From: Aspidiotus rigidus
Lineage: Eukaryota > Arthropoda > Insecta > Hemiptera > Diaspididae
Length of the DNA stretch: 64,000 nt
Reading direction: 5' to 3'
Assembly (NCBI GenBank): GCA_035079385.1
Contig: JAVHKY010000030.1
Location: forward strand, 8,161,001 to 8,225,000
Part shown: one piece after another, positions 1-11,781 of the stretch
Layout: every line of letters begins with the position of its first letter
Numbering within the stretch: the first letter of the stretch is position 1
Program-made: the position numbers and the translations under genes
The notes under the pieces: generated by a model
What the model saw: the letters and a program-made list of their open reading frames with translations, nothing else
Databases searched by the model: none
Told to the model about the DNA's origin: nothing

Positions 1-1186
1 AAGTAATCTTCATATTTTATAAACGTCCCTAAATATTTTATTTTAACGTTTCGCTATAATTATTATCCAATCTTTGCTGCTAATCACAAAGATCAGCTTG
101 TTTGCTTTACTTTCCCCGCCAAAAATTCGACAATTGCGCTCTCAAACCCCCGTAAAATTATTTCATGATCTTTTATGGTGTTAGTAATCTTCAGAGCTAT
201 GGCCAATTTATTTATGATTTGTGAAAGTAATTATACCTGCGACAAACTGAGAAGAAACTTTTTTATTTGAAAACTAGCAATTAACTCTCACGTGATCCTC
301 CACCATTACGTTTACCACATACTTTTTGAAATTAATGTACACTACATGTTGTGGTCGTCTCTATTTAGTTTTACTTTCAAAAATACAATTTTCTTGAGCA
401 AAAGTGAACTGAATGTAAATACGTGCCACCATTTAAAATCTTTTAAAACATTTTGTTCACCATCGTAGTTAGGCCACTGATTTGATACCTACATACTCAG
501 AAAAAATACGAAGAAAAGATATTAGGAAGGCTGAAAATGGTATTATTACGAGAAATGTTGGTCAAAAAATTCTAGGCAAATCTCAGTATTCACGTTTCAG
601 GAAGATTCTTCCATTTTGATAACATTCAAAAAAATTTAATAAAAACAGCCTGAGTTATGAATTTTTATTAAAATTTTTTTTTTTTCTGCTGCGTTTCAAG
701 ATAAGAGAGGGATAAAAATTCGAATGTCCGCGGTTAGATATGAAATTTGGCTCAGGGTTCAACTAACATGCTCCAACACGAACGGTGTTCTTCAATCTTC
801 CTACGAATAAGTTAATTGCACATTTATTTCTGTGTACGTAACCAAAGTACAAAGTTTTTAAAGTGAAAGGGAGGGGAGTATGAACATGAGTTGTAAATTT
901 GTACCGAAAGTACACACAAAAGTGAAAACAAAAATATAAATTGTATCTTATCTTTCTAACGCTATCTACAATATAACACTTCATAAGTATTACTAATACA
1001 CTAGCTGCAAAAATAAAAAATTAGATAACTGTTCTATTTCTAATTATTATTATCATTTTTTCTTTATAGACACCATTACACATACATAGAAATAGTTTAT
1101 CTGTAGAATTTTGAAACTCATTGGTACCTGTAATCTAAATTTATATTTTTATGCTTTGTTCAAGTGATGTTCACGGCCAATTTTAG
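1..1186. other. Non-coding lead-in, probably intron
   Basis: AT-rich sequence with no convincing exon. The first recognisable carbonic anhydrase exon downstream (1187) starts in the middle of a codon, so this stretch is best read as intron of that gene. I searched it by eye for the N-terminal carbonic anhydrase motifs (QSPIxI, NxGHT) and did not find them. Confidence 0.4.
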
Positions 1187-3669
1187 CAAGCCAGTCACAC
1201 TTTCTGGAGGGCCTCTAACAGTTCCTTCCTATAAATTTGCACAGTTCCACTTTCATTGGGGTATGAACGATTCTCTCGGAAGCGAAGATCTGATAAACAA
1301 TCACAGGTAAATTTGTAAATTTCAACTAGGTGAGGCCTGATTTTATATGGATGTATATCAAACGGAATAATTTCCAGTGTACGTCTCAAATACGAAGATC
1401 TCAGCTAAAATAACTGAGTTTTCACCGGCGAGGGCTCTAAAAAGGTTTATTGCGAATAATTTCGAAGTTTTAAGCTTTGAATCTTGGCGAAGAAGACCAC
1501 CGATTTATAACGTTCCCATCTTCAAATTTACTCTACGTCATCTTTTGCTTTCTAAAGACTATAACGGGGACCAAATGTTACAATATTTTTAAAATGAAGC
1601 ATACGTATGTATCCTTACCTTTTGTAGGGCTAAACTTGATTTTTTGTGCGTAATAATTTTCGAAAGAAGGAAGTTTTTGATTGATATCGTGAATCATTCT
1701 AATGAGAAAAAATGGTAAAGCAATGAAAATAAGGCAATTTACGGACCTACAAATAGTAACAAACTTTCATTAATTTTGAGGCCTACAATGAATCGATCGA
1801 TTCGATTTAATCTATCATCCTCGGTTATTATGTGACGTATATTATTAATTTTTGAGTTTTTTCTATTCTTTTTATCGTCACTGTGCTTACGAGTATCATT
1901 TTAATTTTTAAACTCGTCGCAAGCGAGAGTGAGGGAAAGAACACGAAACGCATTTCTTATTCAGCGCATTATTGAAACGTAAGAAATCAAATATTATCGA
2001 CCAGGGTAGTTTTGAAACTCTCGCATTAATTTTTATTTGTGCATGTCCCTTGAGCCTTCTAAAGTTGATTTTTCATTTTTTGAATCGCTCGAAAAAGTGA
2101 AGGGGGGGTGAACGACTGAATACATACGTACTTTGAAGGTAGGTACTGTGATATAATAATCACACTAAGTGTTTTAGAAAACATAGAAAAATCTGAAAGT
2201 CCAGCTAATAGTACAATAGGCCTAATCGTACAGCTGACAAAGAATGTAAATAAATAACAATAATATTGTAGCAAAAAAAAAGAGACATGGGAAACTATAC
2301 TATATGAAAATTTATTTAAATCATTGATTTGGGGCTTGAAAAATTAAGTCTTTTCGTAATTCCTGCCCGACCAATTCATTAGCAATGTAGTTTCACTAAT
2401 TTTATTCGATTGCAAATACTTCTTCAATTACTATGCAAATAATATTTGTTTAAAAAACTCATTAATATCCAACAAAAAATATATATTATTTTTTTTTTTT
2501 CAAAAATTAATTCATAGGCACTTGCTTTATTTGGTGTATCAATTTGAGCTTGAAGTTTTGGCTTTAACAATCTAAAAACATTTTTCAAGCTTACAACCCA
2601 AATTTCATCAAAAGCTAATAGAATAAAAAGAAAAAGAAAGAGAATTAATATGTACCTATTAAGTTGCTGGTATCTGGCAATCGTAGTTGTCTGGAATTTT
2701 AAAACTTTTTCGCCACTAATCCAGTTTATCGTCAGATATTCTTCCTCAAATTTTGATCGATTGTTATTTTCTTCCGGTTGCCTCTTAGCCTAGATTATAA
2801 AATTTTCGGTCATTTTTTATTTCATCTTCATTAATAGTTATTATCAGTATTAAATTATTTTTACTAGGTATCATTATTACACTGCATTAATAATTTTATT
2901 TTCTCAATCCCGTATACAGTTATCCCATGGAATTACATATGGTATTCTACAACGAAGATTATAACAATACGGAAACTGCTCAGCAATACATCGATGGATT
3001 AGTTGTGTTGGCCTATTTTTTCGAGGTAGATCATATTTTATTCAACCTGTATTAATTAAAAAAAGATTACATCGTCTCCTTTTCATCTGTAATAAGTTTA
3101 TTTGAGTTAGATAATGTATTTCAAAATTATTTCAGATCAGTCCAGTCGATAATCCTGCTTACAAACAGGTCGTGGATTCACTTGCCATCATAAACGAGCC
3201 TTATTCTACTACCGAATTAAACAACATTACTCACTTAGCAGCTCTGATACCAGGCAATTTGGACAATTATTTCACCTATACAGGATCCTTGACAACTCCT
3301 CCATGCTCCGAAGGTGTCCGATGGATCGATTTCAAGCATCCCATAAAATTATCACATTCACAGGTGAACATATTTTATATTCATCATCAAAAAATATTTT
3401 CGAATTTATCAATCTAGGAGATGTTTTGAGCTTTTTTTTTCGTTTTTAATTTTTAGCTGGAAAAATTCCGGTCATTGCATTCAAGGGATGGTATAATAAC
3501 CCATAATTTTCGCCCAGTTCAACCGCTCTCAAGTCGTCCAGTGTGGTATAATAGCGGATTACCAACGTCTTTAAAACTTGGTTCCGAGAAAGGAGCCTCA
3601 TCTTGTCTTTGCATAAGTACTTTCTTGTTATTTACGTGCCTGTTTGTTGTTCCTAATATTCGTTTATAA
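1187..3669 (+). CDS. Alpha-carbonic anhydrase, 3' four exons
   Basis: Zinc enzyme family that interconverts CO2 and bicarbonate. Four exons with GT-AG borders and matching phases: 1187-1306, 2920-3025, 3136-3363 and 3457-3669 (stop TAA). Exon 1 reads KPVTLSGGPL..QFHFHWG..GSED; FHFH supplies the first two zinc histidines and the Glu of GSE is kept. Exon 2 reads YPMELHMVFYN, supplying the third zinc histidine, then GLVVLAYFFE. Exon 3 holds the family signature LTTPPCSEGVRW; exon 4 holds NFRPVQPLSSRPVW. The usual His after GSE is Asp here. The protein ends in a Ser/Cys stretch plus a hydrophobic segment (STFLLFTCLFVV), as in GPI- or membrane-anchored members. The N-terminal exons, including the proton-shuttle His region and signal peptide, are not visible and probably lie upstream of the window. 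Confidence 0.93.
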
Positions 3670-6600
3670 AAATAATCTGTGATATTTTGTACTAATAATA
3701 ATATCGGACTACGTTGGTAGGGAAGAGAAAATGAATAACATATTTATGAAAAATAGTTTATTCGATAGGTACCTACCTATTTACTCTGTCCCAAATTAAC
3801 TACGATATAAATTTCTTTCCACGCGTGAATCCTTTCATAGAATTTTTTTGTGTGGAAGAGTAATGAGACTGAAGATGATCATTTTGATTTGTAAAGTTTT
3901 AATTTTGTCCAATTTTCATTTCTTTTTAATCTTCATATTAGTTATAGAAAATTACTCGTATTAAGAAGATTGACTGTTTGGTTGCATTCATAGGTAAATG
4001 ATGAAAATATTCTTATATTTTTACTTTCTGAATGTATGATACCTAAATATAATATTATTTTACATTTTGTACTTACCTTTTACTGAATTATTTTTAAAAT
4101 AATAGATTTTTTAGAATTTGTGTATTACATATATATTGGACTTAATTATTTATTTTTATTTACAAGAAAACTTGGTATTACATTCAAAGTTCACCTGAAT
4201 TGATGATTCATATACCTTTTTTTATTTGTGCTTCAACTGATTAAGATTCAAAAGAATTATTCAGTACATTATTTAAAGACGAATAATTGATCTGTATTTT
4301 TCTTCAACGGCATCAGTAACCGATTAGGTCATCAGCAGCCATTTCAACTCGACAAAAATTGGTTGATTTTGTTGAAGTCGATTTTCTAAATGATTGAGCG
4401 CATTGGATGAGTTTAACTATTCATTGATAAAAATGAAAAATAATGATGATAATAGTACCTAACAATATAATAAAAGTCCTCATCAACATCATTATAATAT
4501 TTTATATTTTAAGTTTTTTAAAACTGTAGTATCGGTAATTTTCATGATTCAAACTGTCCTTTTTTCAAAATACCTATCTTTTGATCTCTTCGAGAGTTGT
4601 ATTTATTTCAGACCAAATCACGTCTTCTCTCTTTATTTTCTAAAATAAGTTGACAAAGTTTATATTCCTTTGAAAACAAGATGTGTCTTTTTTTTTTTTT
4701 TTACATGATGTCAAAAGCTTCTGTATAGATGCTGTCAAACGTAAATTTTACTCATACCTGGATTATTTAGCGCGATTTTTCCCCAAAGATAATCATTCTT
4801 TATCTAAACTCAGAAATCGTATTCTTGTTCTTCGAATTTTCTACCGTTACAGCAGTATAAAATTTAATATTCAAAAAAATTATTTTTCGGTGTGGATGTG
4901 TTCCTGGGCTTAGAATGAGCTTGAAATTCGCGTTTACATCAACGAAGATTGTAACGCCTTGACCTACATTAAAGTTGGAATAATTTTAACTCTTGAGCTA
5001 GAAATTGTATTTCTTCCATATTCTTCTGAATTTTCTTCATACTTTTTTCTTAATTTTTAGTATATGTAAGAGGTGCCGATTTAAGTCGTCGATTATTTGC
5101 CGGAGTTGAAATTCTTTCAAGCGCTGAAAGATATATTAATGATCCAATGTTTCTCCCTGAAGTAGTGAATTTTTTTCCGTGTGTAGCAATACTTATTTTT
5201 GTCTTTTTCTTTTTCATATAAAAAGTAAAAAGGAAACATATTCCAAATTTTTAAACAGTACTTTCATCCAAATTCTATATGTTTCAATGGCCTATTAATG
5301 ATTATTATCAGCATAAAAATTTTTTCAATTCTCAATAAAGTGAAACATTCGTGGATGTATTTCTTAACAAAAATTTGAGTACTATTCAGAAATGATTTCG
5401 TTTTAATATTTGTCACATTCTTACAAGAAAATCCATATCAAAAATATTTTTAATGGATAGATAATATTTTTATCGACCAGCATAAAAAATAAAAGATATA
5501 ATTTAAAGTTGTTTACAAAGAAATTTATTTCGGAATAAAATATAGTTTCTGTGTTTGATAGTCACATCGATTGAAACATAATCTTTGTACCCATCAAGTT
5601 TTATTTAATCCTATTCACAAAAAAATCTTTATATTTTATTCTAGCTTATTTGTCGTAGTATGAAATGTATCGGTTGGTTCTGACAATTTTGCCATACCGT
5701 TGAACAAAAAAAAATATGTTGATAAGTCCTCAAATACAAGTGCACCCATCTCTATATGCTTCATGCAAAAAACCGAAATAATGATAGATATTCTATCACA
5801 AACATGATTGTGCGCATTTCTTTAGAATTTCAAATTTTTCAAAGGATCGCGATTGTCTCCAAAAATTTTGAGCTTATTTATTCTTAGATAGATACATAAA
5901 GCTCTGCTGAAACATTGACTAGGTATTTTTAAATAAACGAATTCTTGATAATGTGCCTTCCGCCATCATTCAAAGCAGAACTTGTGAAGGTAAAGAGAAT
6001 AATCTTACCTACAAGTCATGCAATGTGTTACGTTGTGAGCTCAGTGTCAAATTCCTCAACATTAGTCGCTAAATCCGTGGGGCATTTGGTAATAAAAATA
6101 ATTTTTTTTCATAGAATGAAAAACTAATTTTCAATTCAAGCTTTCACCTACCAAAAAAAAATGTAGATTCGATTTTTTTAGAATTTAATCACATAGGTAG
6201 TCTCTTAGGTGCAAAATTTTTTCCATAGGTACCTTATAATTATGTTTCAAGGGCGTTCTATGAGTGTTTTGAGCGCAAACCAAGGATGCGAATAAATGAG
6301 AAATGCACTAATAAATTTAGCAAGTTAATAGTACGAAGTCCTTCACAGTTTTCTATTTTATAGATTTTTGAGCAGTGATACATTAAGCTTGGGTTGCATT
6401 GTCGTTCCTGAAGTTCTTATAGGTAAGCTTTCATCGCCTTTATTCCTTGAAAGTAGAGCTCATCTGAATTTTATCCACTGAACTAATGGACGAACTGCAC
6501 ACAAAATAACTTGCTTCTCACTCAGCTGAGCTAAAATATTTTGTGTTTGACTAAACAGGATAAGGAAATCGCATAAGAATTCAGCACCGGTACAATTTAT

Positions 6601-7302
6601 ACGTAATCTACCGAGTAGGTATATTTTATAGTATCACCTACGTTTTGCACAATAGGTAATGATTCAATTTTTTAAAATTTATTTACAGTTGAGTCAAATA
6701 TTATTAAAATCTACGTACATAAAAACAGAAACGAAAAAAAGAGAGGGGAAAAATGAAAGGAAAAAATTAATATCATACCTACGTCTATAAAATACCTACC
6801 TAACATTATTTTACAATATTCAATTTACACGATTCAATTATTTGTACATCAACTATACATGATACGTACTTAGCGAATTCTAAACATAATCATATTATTA
6901 CATAAAAAATTATGGAGGTTAGGTAACGAGTAAATGGCACATTTGAAAACTGATGCGGACAACTTCGCTCCGAAAAATTGAGTTTTTTCGATTGGCACTA
7001 ATAAAATATTTGATAGGTAGTAGGTAAGTAAACGAATCCGTTAATTGAAGATCTAACTCATTGTTGATATAATTACCGTATACATGTTATGATGGAATAA
7101 AGGTTTCCGAAATTTTCTGAAAACATTATTGGTCTTTAGCTCTATCCAAAAAATAACTTTTCGATAACATAAAACGTTTTTCGTCTATTTTATGCTCGAG
7201 TATAAATATTCGTTTTTCTGATTACAACCTTAAACATTAGGTATAGACTTCACAAATTATTACTTACGTAACCTCATCGATGAAAGTTTTAGCACTCGCC
7301 TA
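3670..7302. other. AT-rich intergenic stretch
   Basis: Mostly A/T-rich sequence with many short homopolymers and scattered ggtacct/taggta words. Apart from the candidate exon at 5061-5221 I see no gene. A short open piece at 6364-6421 flanked by AG and GTAAGC is too short to call. Confidence 0.4.
5061..5221 (+). CDS. Candidate terminal exon with hydrophobic C-terminus
   Basis: A good acceptor (T-rich tract, then TTAG) at 5060 opens a frame of 53 codons starting in phase 1 and ending at TAA. The product contains VRGADLSRRLFAGVEIL and then a hydrophobic end (VAILIFVFFFFI), as for a membrane- or GPI-anchored C-terminus. It lies 1.4 kb downstream of the carbonic anhydrase stop, on the same strand. 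It could be an alternative 3' exon of that gene or belong to another gene; the reading frame resembles no domain I know. Confidence 0.33.
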
Positions 7303-8868
7303 TCAAAAGATAAAATCTGGCCTACCTAAGCCGAAATTCACGTTTGACGTGAACACGCTGGTGTTTGGTTTATCGACAGTTGAAAATATAGTCCTTTCGG
7401 TCCGCGTATCCGTCAAACCCGTCTCATTACGCGAGCCTTCCGTCGGCCTTTTCGGCGTCAATTGGTTTCTCTCGCTCGGCTCATGATTCAGAGCAAGTAC
7501 CTTAGAAACTATATTCAGGTCCTCTTGCTGACCTCGAGGGTTTAAACCAGATTGTTGAAAAAGATTTTGTAATTGTCTATCGACGATTCGAGGAAAGTTT
7601 TCAATTTGTTGGGCTACAGGAGCCGTTCTTGGCAACACCGTTTGGTAATGCTGAACCAAAGGTTGCCATGGAAAGACACCGAAAGGCGGTGTGGGTATGA
7701 GCGTAGGCACAGGCACCAACATTCGAATTTGTGGTTCGACACTTTTTTGAAATGCGACATCAGAATTATAAATTTCATTCCGACTTAAGGCACGAGCGTA
7801 TTCTTGCTCTCTTTGTTGTCTTTCTAAAGCAAATTTCAGTCTTCTGGCTTTCTCCTGTTCAGCAATCAGTCGTTCTTTTTCAAGTTCGATTTGACGTTTG
7901 CGCTCCTGTAATTGCTGATACTGCGATTCTAAGTCCAAACGAAGAAATGGGTGTGCTGAGGCATTGTTTTCCTGGGTTTGTAAATCTGGTTTACGAAACG
8001 ACGTGGTTTCTGCTCCGGCTACGGCTGTATCTCTGTGTTGATCTCGAACTCGTCGACCCTCCCAAGAATCCTGATTAATTTTATTTCGCAAAATAGACTG
8101 TAGTTCAGCTTCAGGTACAGCTAGTGGAATGATTCTGCGTGGTAGACCGCGTTCATCTTGCTCCAGAGTAAATGCAGTTAATAGAGGGGCTTCGAAAAAT
8201 TCAACGCTTCCATCGGTGACTGCTGGCTCCGTAGAACTCTCGGTTTCATTGGAAGGAGCAGGAGGAGTGGTTTTCGGCAATTCGATAGAATTTTGTCGAT
8301 TAATTTCGTTTTGTAAGTTCGCGAATAAGATATCGCCACCCGGAAGCGCGCTTTTCGGTAAAGTGGTAGGTGATACATTCAACCCGGAAAGAATGTGAGA
8401 CGCTCGGCTCGGCTGCTTTTCAGGAATTTGAAAGAAAAGCGCGCCACGTTCATTTTCGTTGTCTCCGTTCACATTTTTTTCATCTTTGAGCTCGTTACTT
8501 ACTGACCTACTCGTCGCTCCGTTAAAGTTATAGTAATCGAATTCCTTGAACGTGCTAGCGTCGTTTTCTTTGAATTCCCAATTAACGGAATCTGTTCTCG
8601 AAGGCGTCGTCGAACTCGGCGTGCTGGAGGAAGAATGGTAAAGACTATTCTTTTCTTTTTTCGCTGATTTTAAATCTGTAGTGGGTTTTTTATTATCTTG
8701 TTCTTCCAGACGATTTAAAACATTCAATAAAGCTCTTCGAATTTTCGGATCTAACGTAATCGGAGACTTATACGCCAGGTTGTTTATCGACGATATGTCC
8801 GCCGTTTTATTCGCATACTTCGACCTTTCTTGAGCCGCTGCCCATCCCAGACAGAGAATGAAATATTT
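7303..8868 (-). CDS. Secreted coiled-coil protein, large 3' exon
   Basis: By far the longest open frame in the window (522 codons from the acceptor to TGA; the frame stays open up to an ATG at 8922). I start the exon at 8868 because a strong acceptor (gtctttcag) precedes codons for KYFILCLGWAAAQE, the hydrophobic end of a signal peptide, implying a tiny upstream start exon. Regions in order: signal peptide; a short basic segment (ITLDPKIRRALLNVLNRLEEQ); a Ser/Thr/Pro- and Asn/Glu-rich low-complexity part; a conserved-looking block LTAFTLEQDERGLPRRIIPL; a charged coiled coil (YQQLQERKRQIELEKERL onward, about 60 residues); a Pro-rich segment; and a Gln-rich tail. Probably extracellular. I do not recognise the family. 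The opposite-strand frames here are shadows of it. Confidence 0.8.
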   Translation of the reverse strand, partial: KYFILCLGWAAAQERSKYANKTADISSINNLAYKSPITLDPKIRRALLNVLNRLEEQDNKKPTTDLKSAKKEKNSLYHSSSSTPSSTTPSRTDSVNWEFKENDASTFKEFDYYNFNGATSRSVSNELKDEKNVNGDNENERGALFFQIPEKQPSRASHILSGLNVSPTTLPKSALPGGDILFANLQNEINRQNSIELPKTTPPAPSNETESSTEPAVTDGSVEFFEAPLLTAFTLEQDERGLPRRIIPLAVPEAELQSILRNKINQDSWEGRRVRDQHRDTAVAGAETTSFRKPDLQTQENNASAHPFLRLDLESQYQQLQERKRQIELEKERLIAEQEKARRLKFALERQQREQEYARALSRNEIYNSDVAFQKSVEPQIRMLVPVPTLIPTPPFGVFPWQPLVQHYQTVLPRTAPVAQQIENFPRIVDRQLQNLFQQSGLNPRGQQEDLNIVSKVLALNHEPSERNQLTPKRPTEGSRNETGLTDTRTERTIFSTVDKPNTSVFTSNVNFGLGRPDFIF

Positions 8869-8922
8869 CTGAAAGACGATAACGAAATAAACATTACATA
8901 TCAAATTGTTATTATGGTGCAT

Positions 8923-11574
8923 ATTAATGATATTTGTTAGTGGAAGATTTTTTCTCCTCGGGAGAACAGACTTTCGATTTTTTAATTTTCTTTATTTACA
9001 TTTACGACCTTTAACTTGTATGAATGAGAAGTGGGTGAAACGAGTGTAGCCGATTTTGAGATGTAAGTGAATCTTTGATTGGTGGTCCTTTCCTCCCCTC
9101 CCAAAAAAAAAAAGTTGTTAGAGAATGGTGGTTATTTTCGAGGTAATTTGTACGGGTGTAGACGTGGAGATTCAAAATATTTTGGGGGAGAATTTCCGTT
9201 AAAGTTGTGTTTTGGGAGATGAATACAGTTTGGAACCCGAAGGAAAAAAATACAATGTTTTAACTGGTGACGAAGTGTGACCAAATAACGTAGGTATGTG
9301 ACAGCTGAACTATCACTCACCTAGCCAAGTAGGCGTACCTAAGTAATTAAAATAAATTCGAGAAATATGTAGAAAACGAGCTGAAAAATGAATGTTGCAT
9401 GGATTATGCAGACTTTATTTTAGGCCTTGACGTGGAGTAGCACGTGAAACGTAATCTCTTAGTAGGTCTGTTCCTCATGAGCTGCCGGCTTGAACCATTA
9501 TCAGTTTGTACAACATCTGCGAAATGTAGTCGAATTCTACATGGAAGATTCAAAAGATTTTACAGCAAGTAAAAATTTAGAAAAAAAAATACTACTCTTT
9601 CAATTAACTAGAATAAAATACGGAAATCAGTGTTTAGACTCTCCATAAAATTTTCCTCGGTCGTATCCCCATTGATTTTTCTCTCCGTGTAAAAATGATT
9701 TTTTAAGGACTAAATTTTCCAAGGGTCGGTAAATTCAGTTGAATCGCACCATATTCGAGAAGAAGTCATGAGACTCTCTTCGTAATTACACTCTATTAAT
9801 ACATTTACTCTACCTTTGATTTTCTGGTTCGGATTCAGATTCGTCATCGGTACCTATGTATCTTACGAGCCAAAACTGGTAAAAAATATAACCGCCCGGA
9901 AGAAAGAAAAAAAAAATCATCAAATTAATAAAGGCCAATTCGCAAACGTATTACTTTCTAATCTCAGGCAAACCTGAATGGAAGACGTTAATAGGAACTC
10001 ATAATTTACTTGAGAATCGTTCGTGCGAGTTAATGTCCAACCTTACATTGAATAGCCTTCAGACCCCGCGGATTTACGTATCATTCTTGTTTAATTCGTT
10101 AAGGTTAAAGGTGAACAATCATGAGGTGTATGTGCGCTACCCTCCACCGCATTCATAGAAACGGTTGCCTGCGCGTTTAACAAAAACTTACTATAAGTAT
10201 GAAATATTTTGTCCGCGGGACATAGTTTACGTCTAAGCACCTCGCCATCACATCCGGTCTACACAATGAGTATTACTAACTTTCTGTTTCCATTCGCCAT
10301 TAAGTCTAGTAAAAGTGTCGTACTTGGATATAGAGGGTCCTGTCTTTAGAAGAGGTCTGCGAATTTTGTGTCTTGAACAGATCAGTAGTTGTGGCAGTCG
10401 TAATAGTAATTTTTTTTCAATAGGTACCGGTACTAATCTATTTAAAAATAAAAAATGGTAATAATACTATAAGATAAGGTACCAGATGAACAAGCGATAT
10501 ATTTATGGGACAGAGCTTAATCAAAAGAAAAAAATATCTTTATGATAAAAAATGAGTACATATTTATGATGACTTTTTTAGGGTTCTATCATTTATGGTG
10601 GAGGTTGTAAGAATGATTAAAAATTAAGAATCGATGCTATAAATCACAATTTAAGCTCTCATTTCTCATTCTCATCGACTCACAAAAATTAATTCCGTAT
10701 GACGAGTCCTCTAGAGGAAATCAAGGTCGGGGCGGTCAGAGATTTTGGAATAATGTAATCTTTGTATCTCGCCTTTTTGTGCTCCGCAATTTGTAATTGA
10801 AATCTTGATTCCGCTTGGCTAACAGAAGCGATATCACAGAAAACAGCTCACTCCTTTTTCCGCTCGGGGTTGATTTTATTAACTGCATCAAGTAAAACGA
10901 GCAGAACCTATTTTGTAAAGGACTTCAACTTTCTTCTGTATCACGTTGACTTTGGTATACATTGTTCCCACTTAAAGCCTTCGAATGCAAAGGGCTTCAA
11001 GGATTCAAGAAGGGAAACAGGGCTTCTAATGGGAATTGAACAGGTAGTTTTTCGTGAGTGAAGGCCGGGGTCTGAAGGGCCTCAGGTTTGCCCCTGTTGG
11101 AGCCCTCGGAACCCGGGAATCCAAAAGGCTTCAACTCGGGAAAAAGCGGGAACGAGAGGATCAACGTATGTAACTACAATGGGGCTCAAAGGGATGGTTT
11201 TTTCCATTTTTTCCAGGACTACGGAGGGAAGACAAATTGTCCACCGTGTTTTCTTCTTTTCAACGCTCAAAATTAAGTCCAATTTTCTTCGAGTCCCCTC
11301 GTCTACCCTAGACTTTCCTATTATCTGGTCTTATATTCTTCCTTTTTTCATTCATTTTCTTTTTCTTTTTCTTCTTCTTCTTCAAATCCTCAAATATCTA
11401 TGGTCAACCTTCAAAAATTTTTTCAAGTCTTTACAGTGGATCACAGTTCCTATCTCTTCACAAATAACAATTTTCCAAAACATAAAAAAAAAAAAAAGGC
11501 TGTAAATCATTAGTTAATTATAAGTTCGATTTCTTTCTATCTTGTTATTATGTCCTAAAAGAACTTCACTTGTT
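8923..11574. other. Non-coding stretch upstream of the secreted-protein exon
   Basis: No convincing exon found. It should hold the short start exon and promoter of the minus-strand secreted-protein gene, but I could not pin them down. At about 10980-11170 there is a locally GC-richer patch with repeated gggcttcaa/gggcctca words that looks like a decayed repeat. Confidence 0.35.
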
Positions 11575-11781
11575 CACACTAGACGATCAAAGTATTCGTC
11601 AGTTTTCTTTATTATTTTTTTTTTTTCAAATCGAGTTTCATCGAGTTTTCTCATCAATAAAATTCAAATCTGTTTGAATTTTATTGATGACGAAACCATC
11701 AAAATTTTGAACATAAACTTGATTAAACTCGATTTGAAAAAAAAAATGATGAATTGACGAATATTTTGATCGTCTAGAGTG
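11575..11781. mobile_element. Hairpin MITE, about 207 bp
   Basis: Almost the whole segment folds on itself. The outer ends read CACTAGACGATCAAA on the left and, reverse-complemented, CACTCTAGACGATCAAAA on the right. The centre is a perfect 18-bp inverted repeat (11651-11668 and 11673-11690) around a 4-base loop. Arms continue through poly-T/poly-A and CAAATCGAGTTT. No target duplication is evident. The small frames in it are inverted-repeat artefacts. Confidence 0.75.

Noticed and set aside
6364..6421. Short open piece with AG before it and GTAAGC after it
   Set aside because: Only 19 codons, no neighbouring exon with matching phase, and such pairs of sites are common by chance in AT-rich DNA.
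7280..8398. Several plus-strand frames of 66-115 codons opposite the 7303-8868 exon
   Set aside because: They lie antisense to a much longer frame with clear protein-like composition and have no splice support or motifs of their own.
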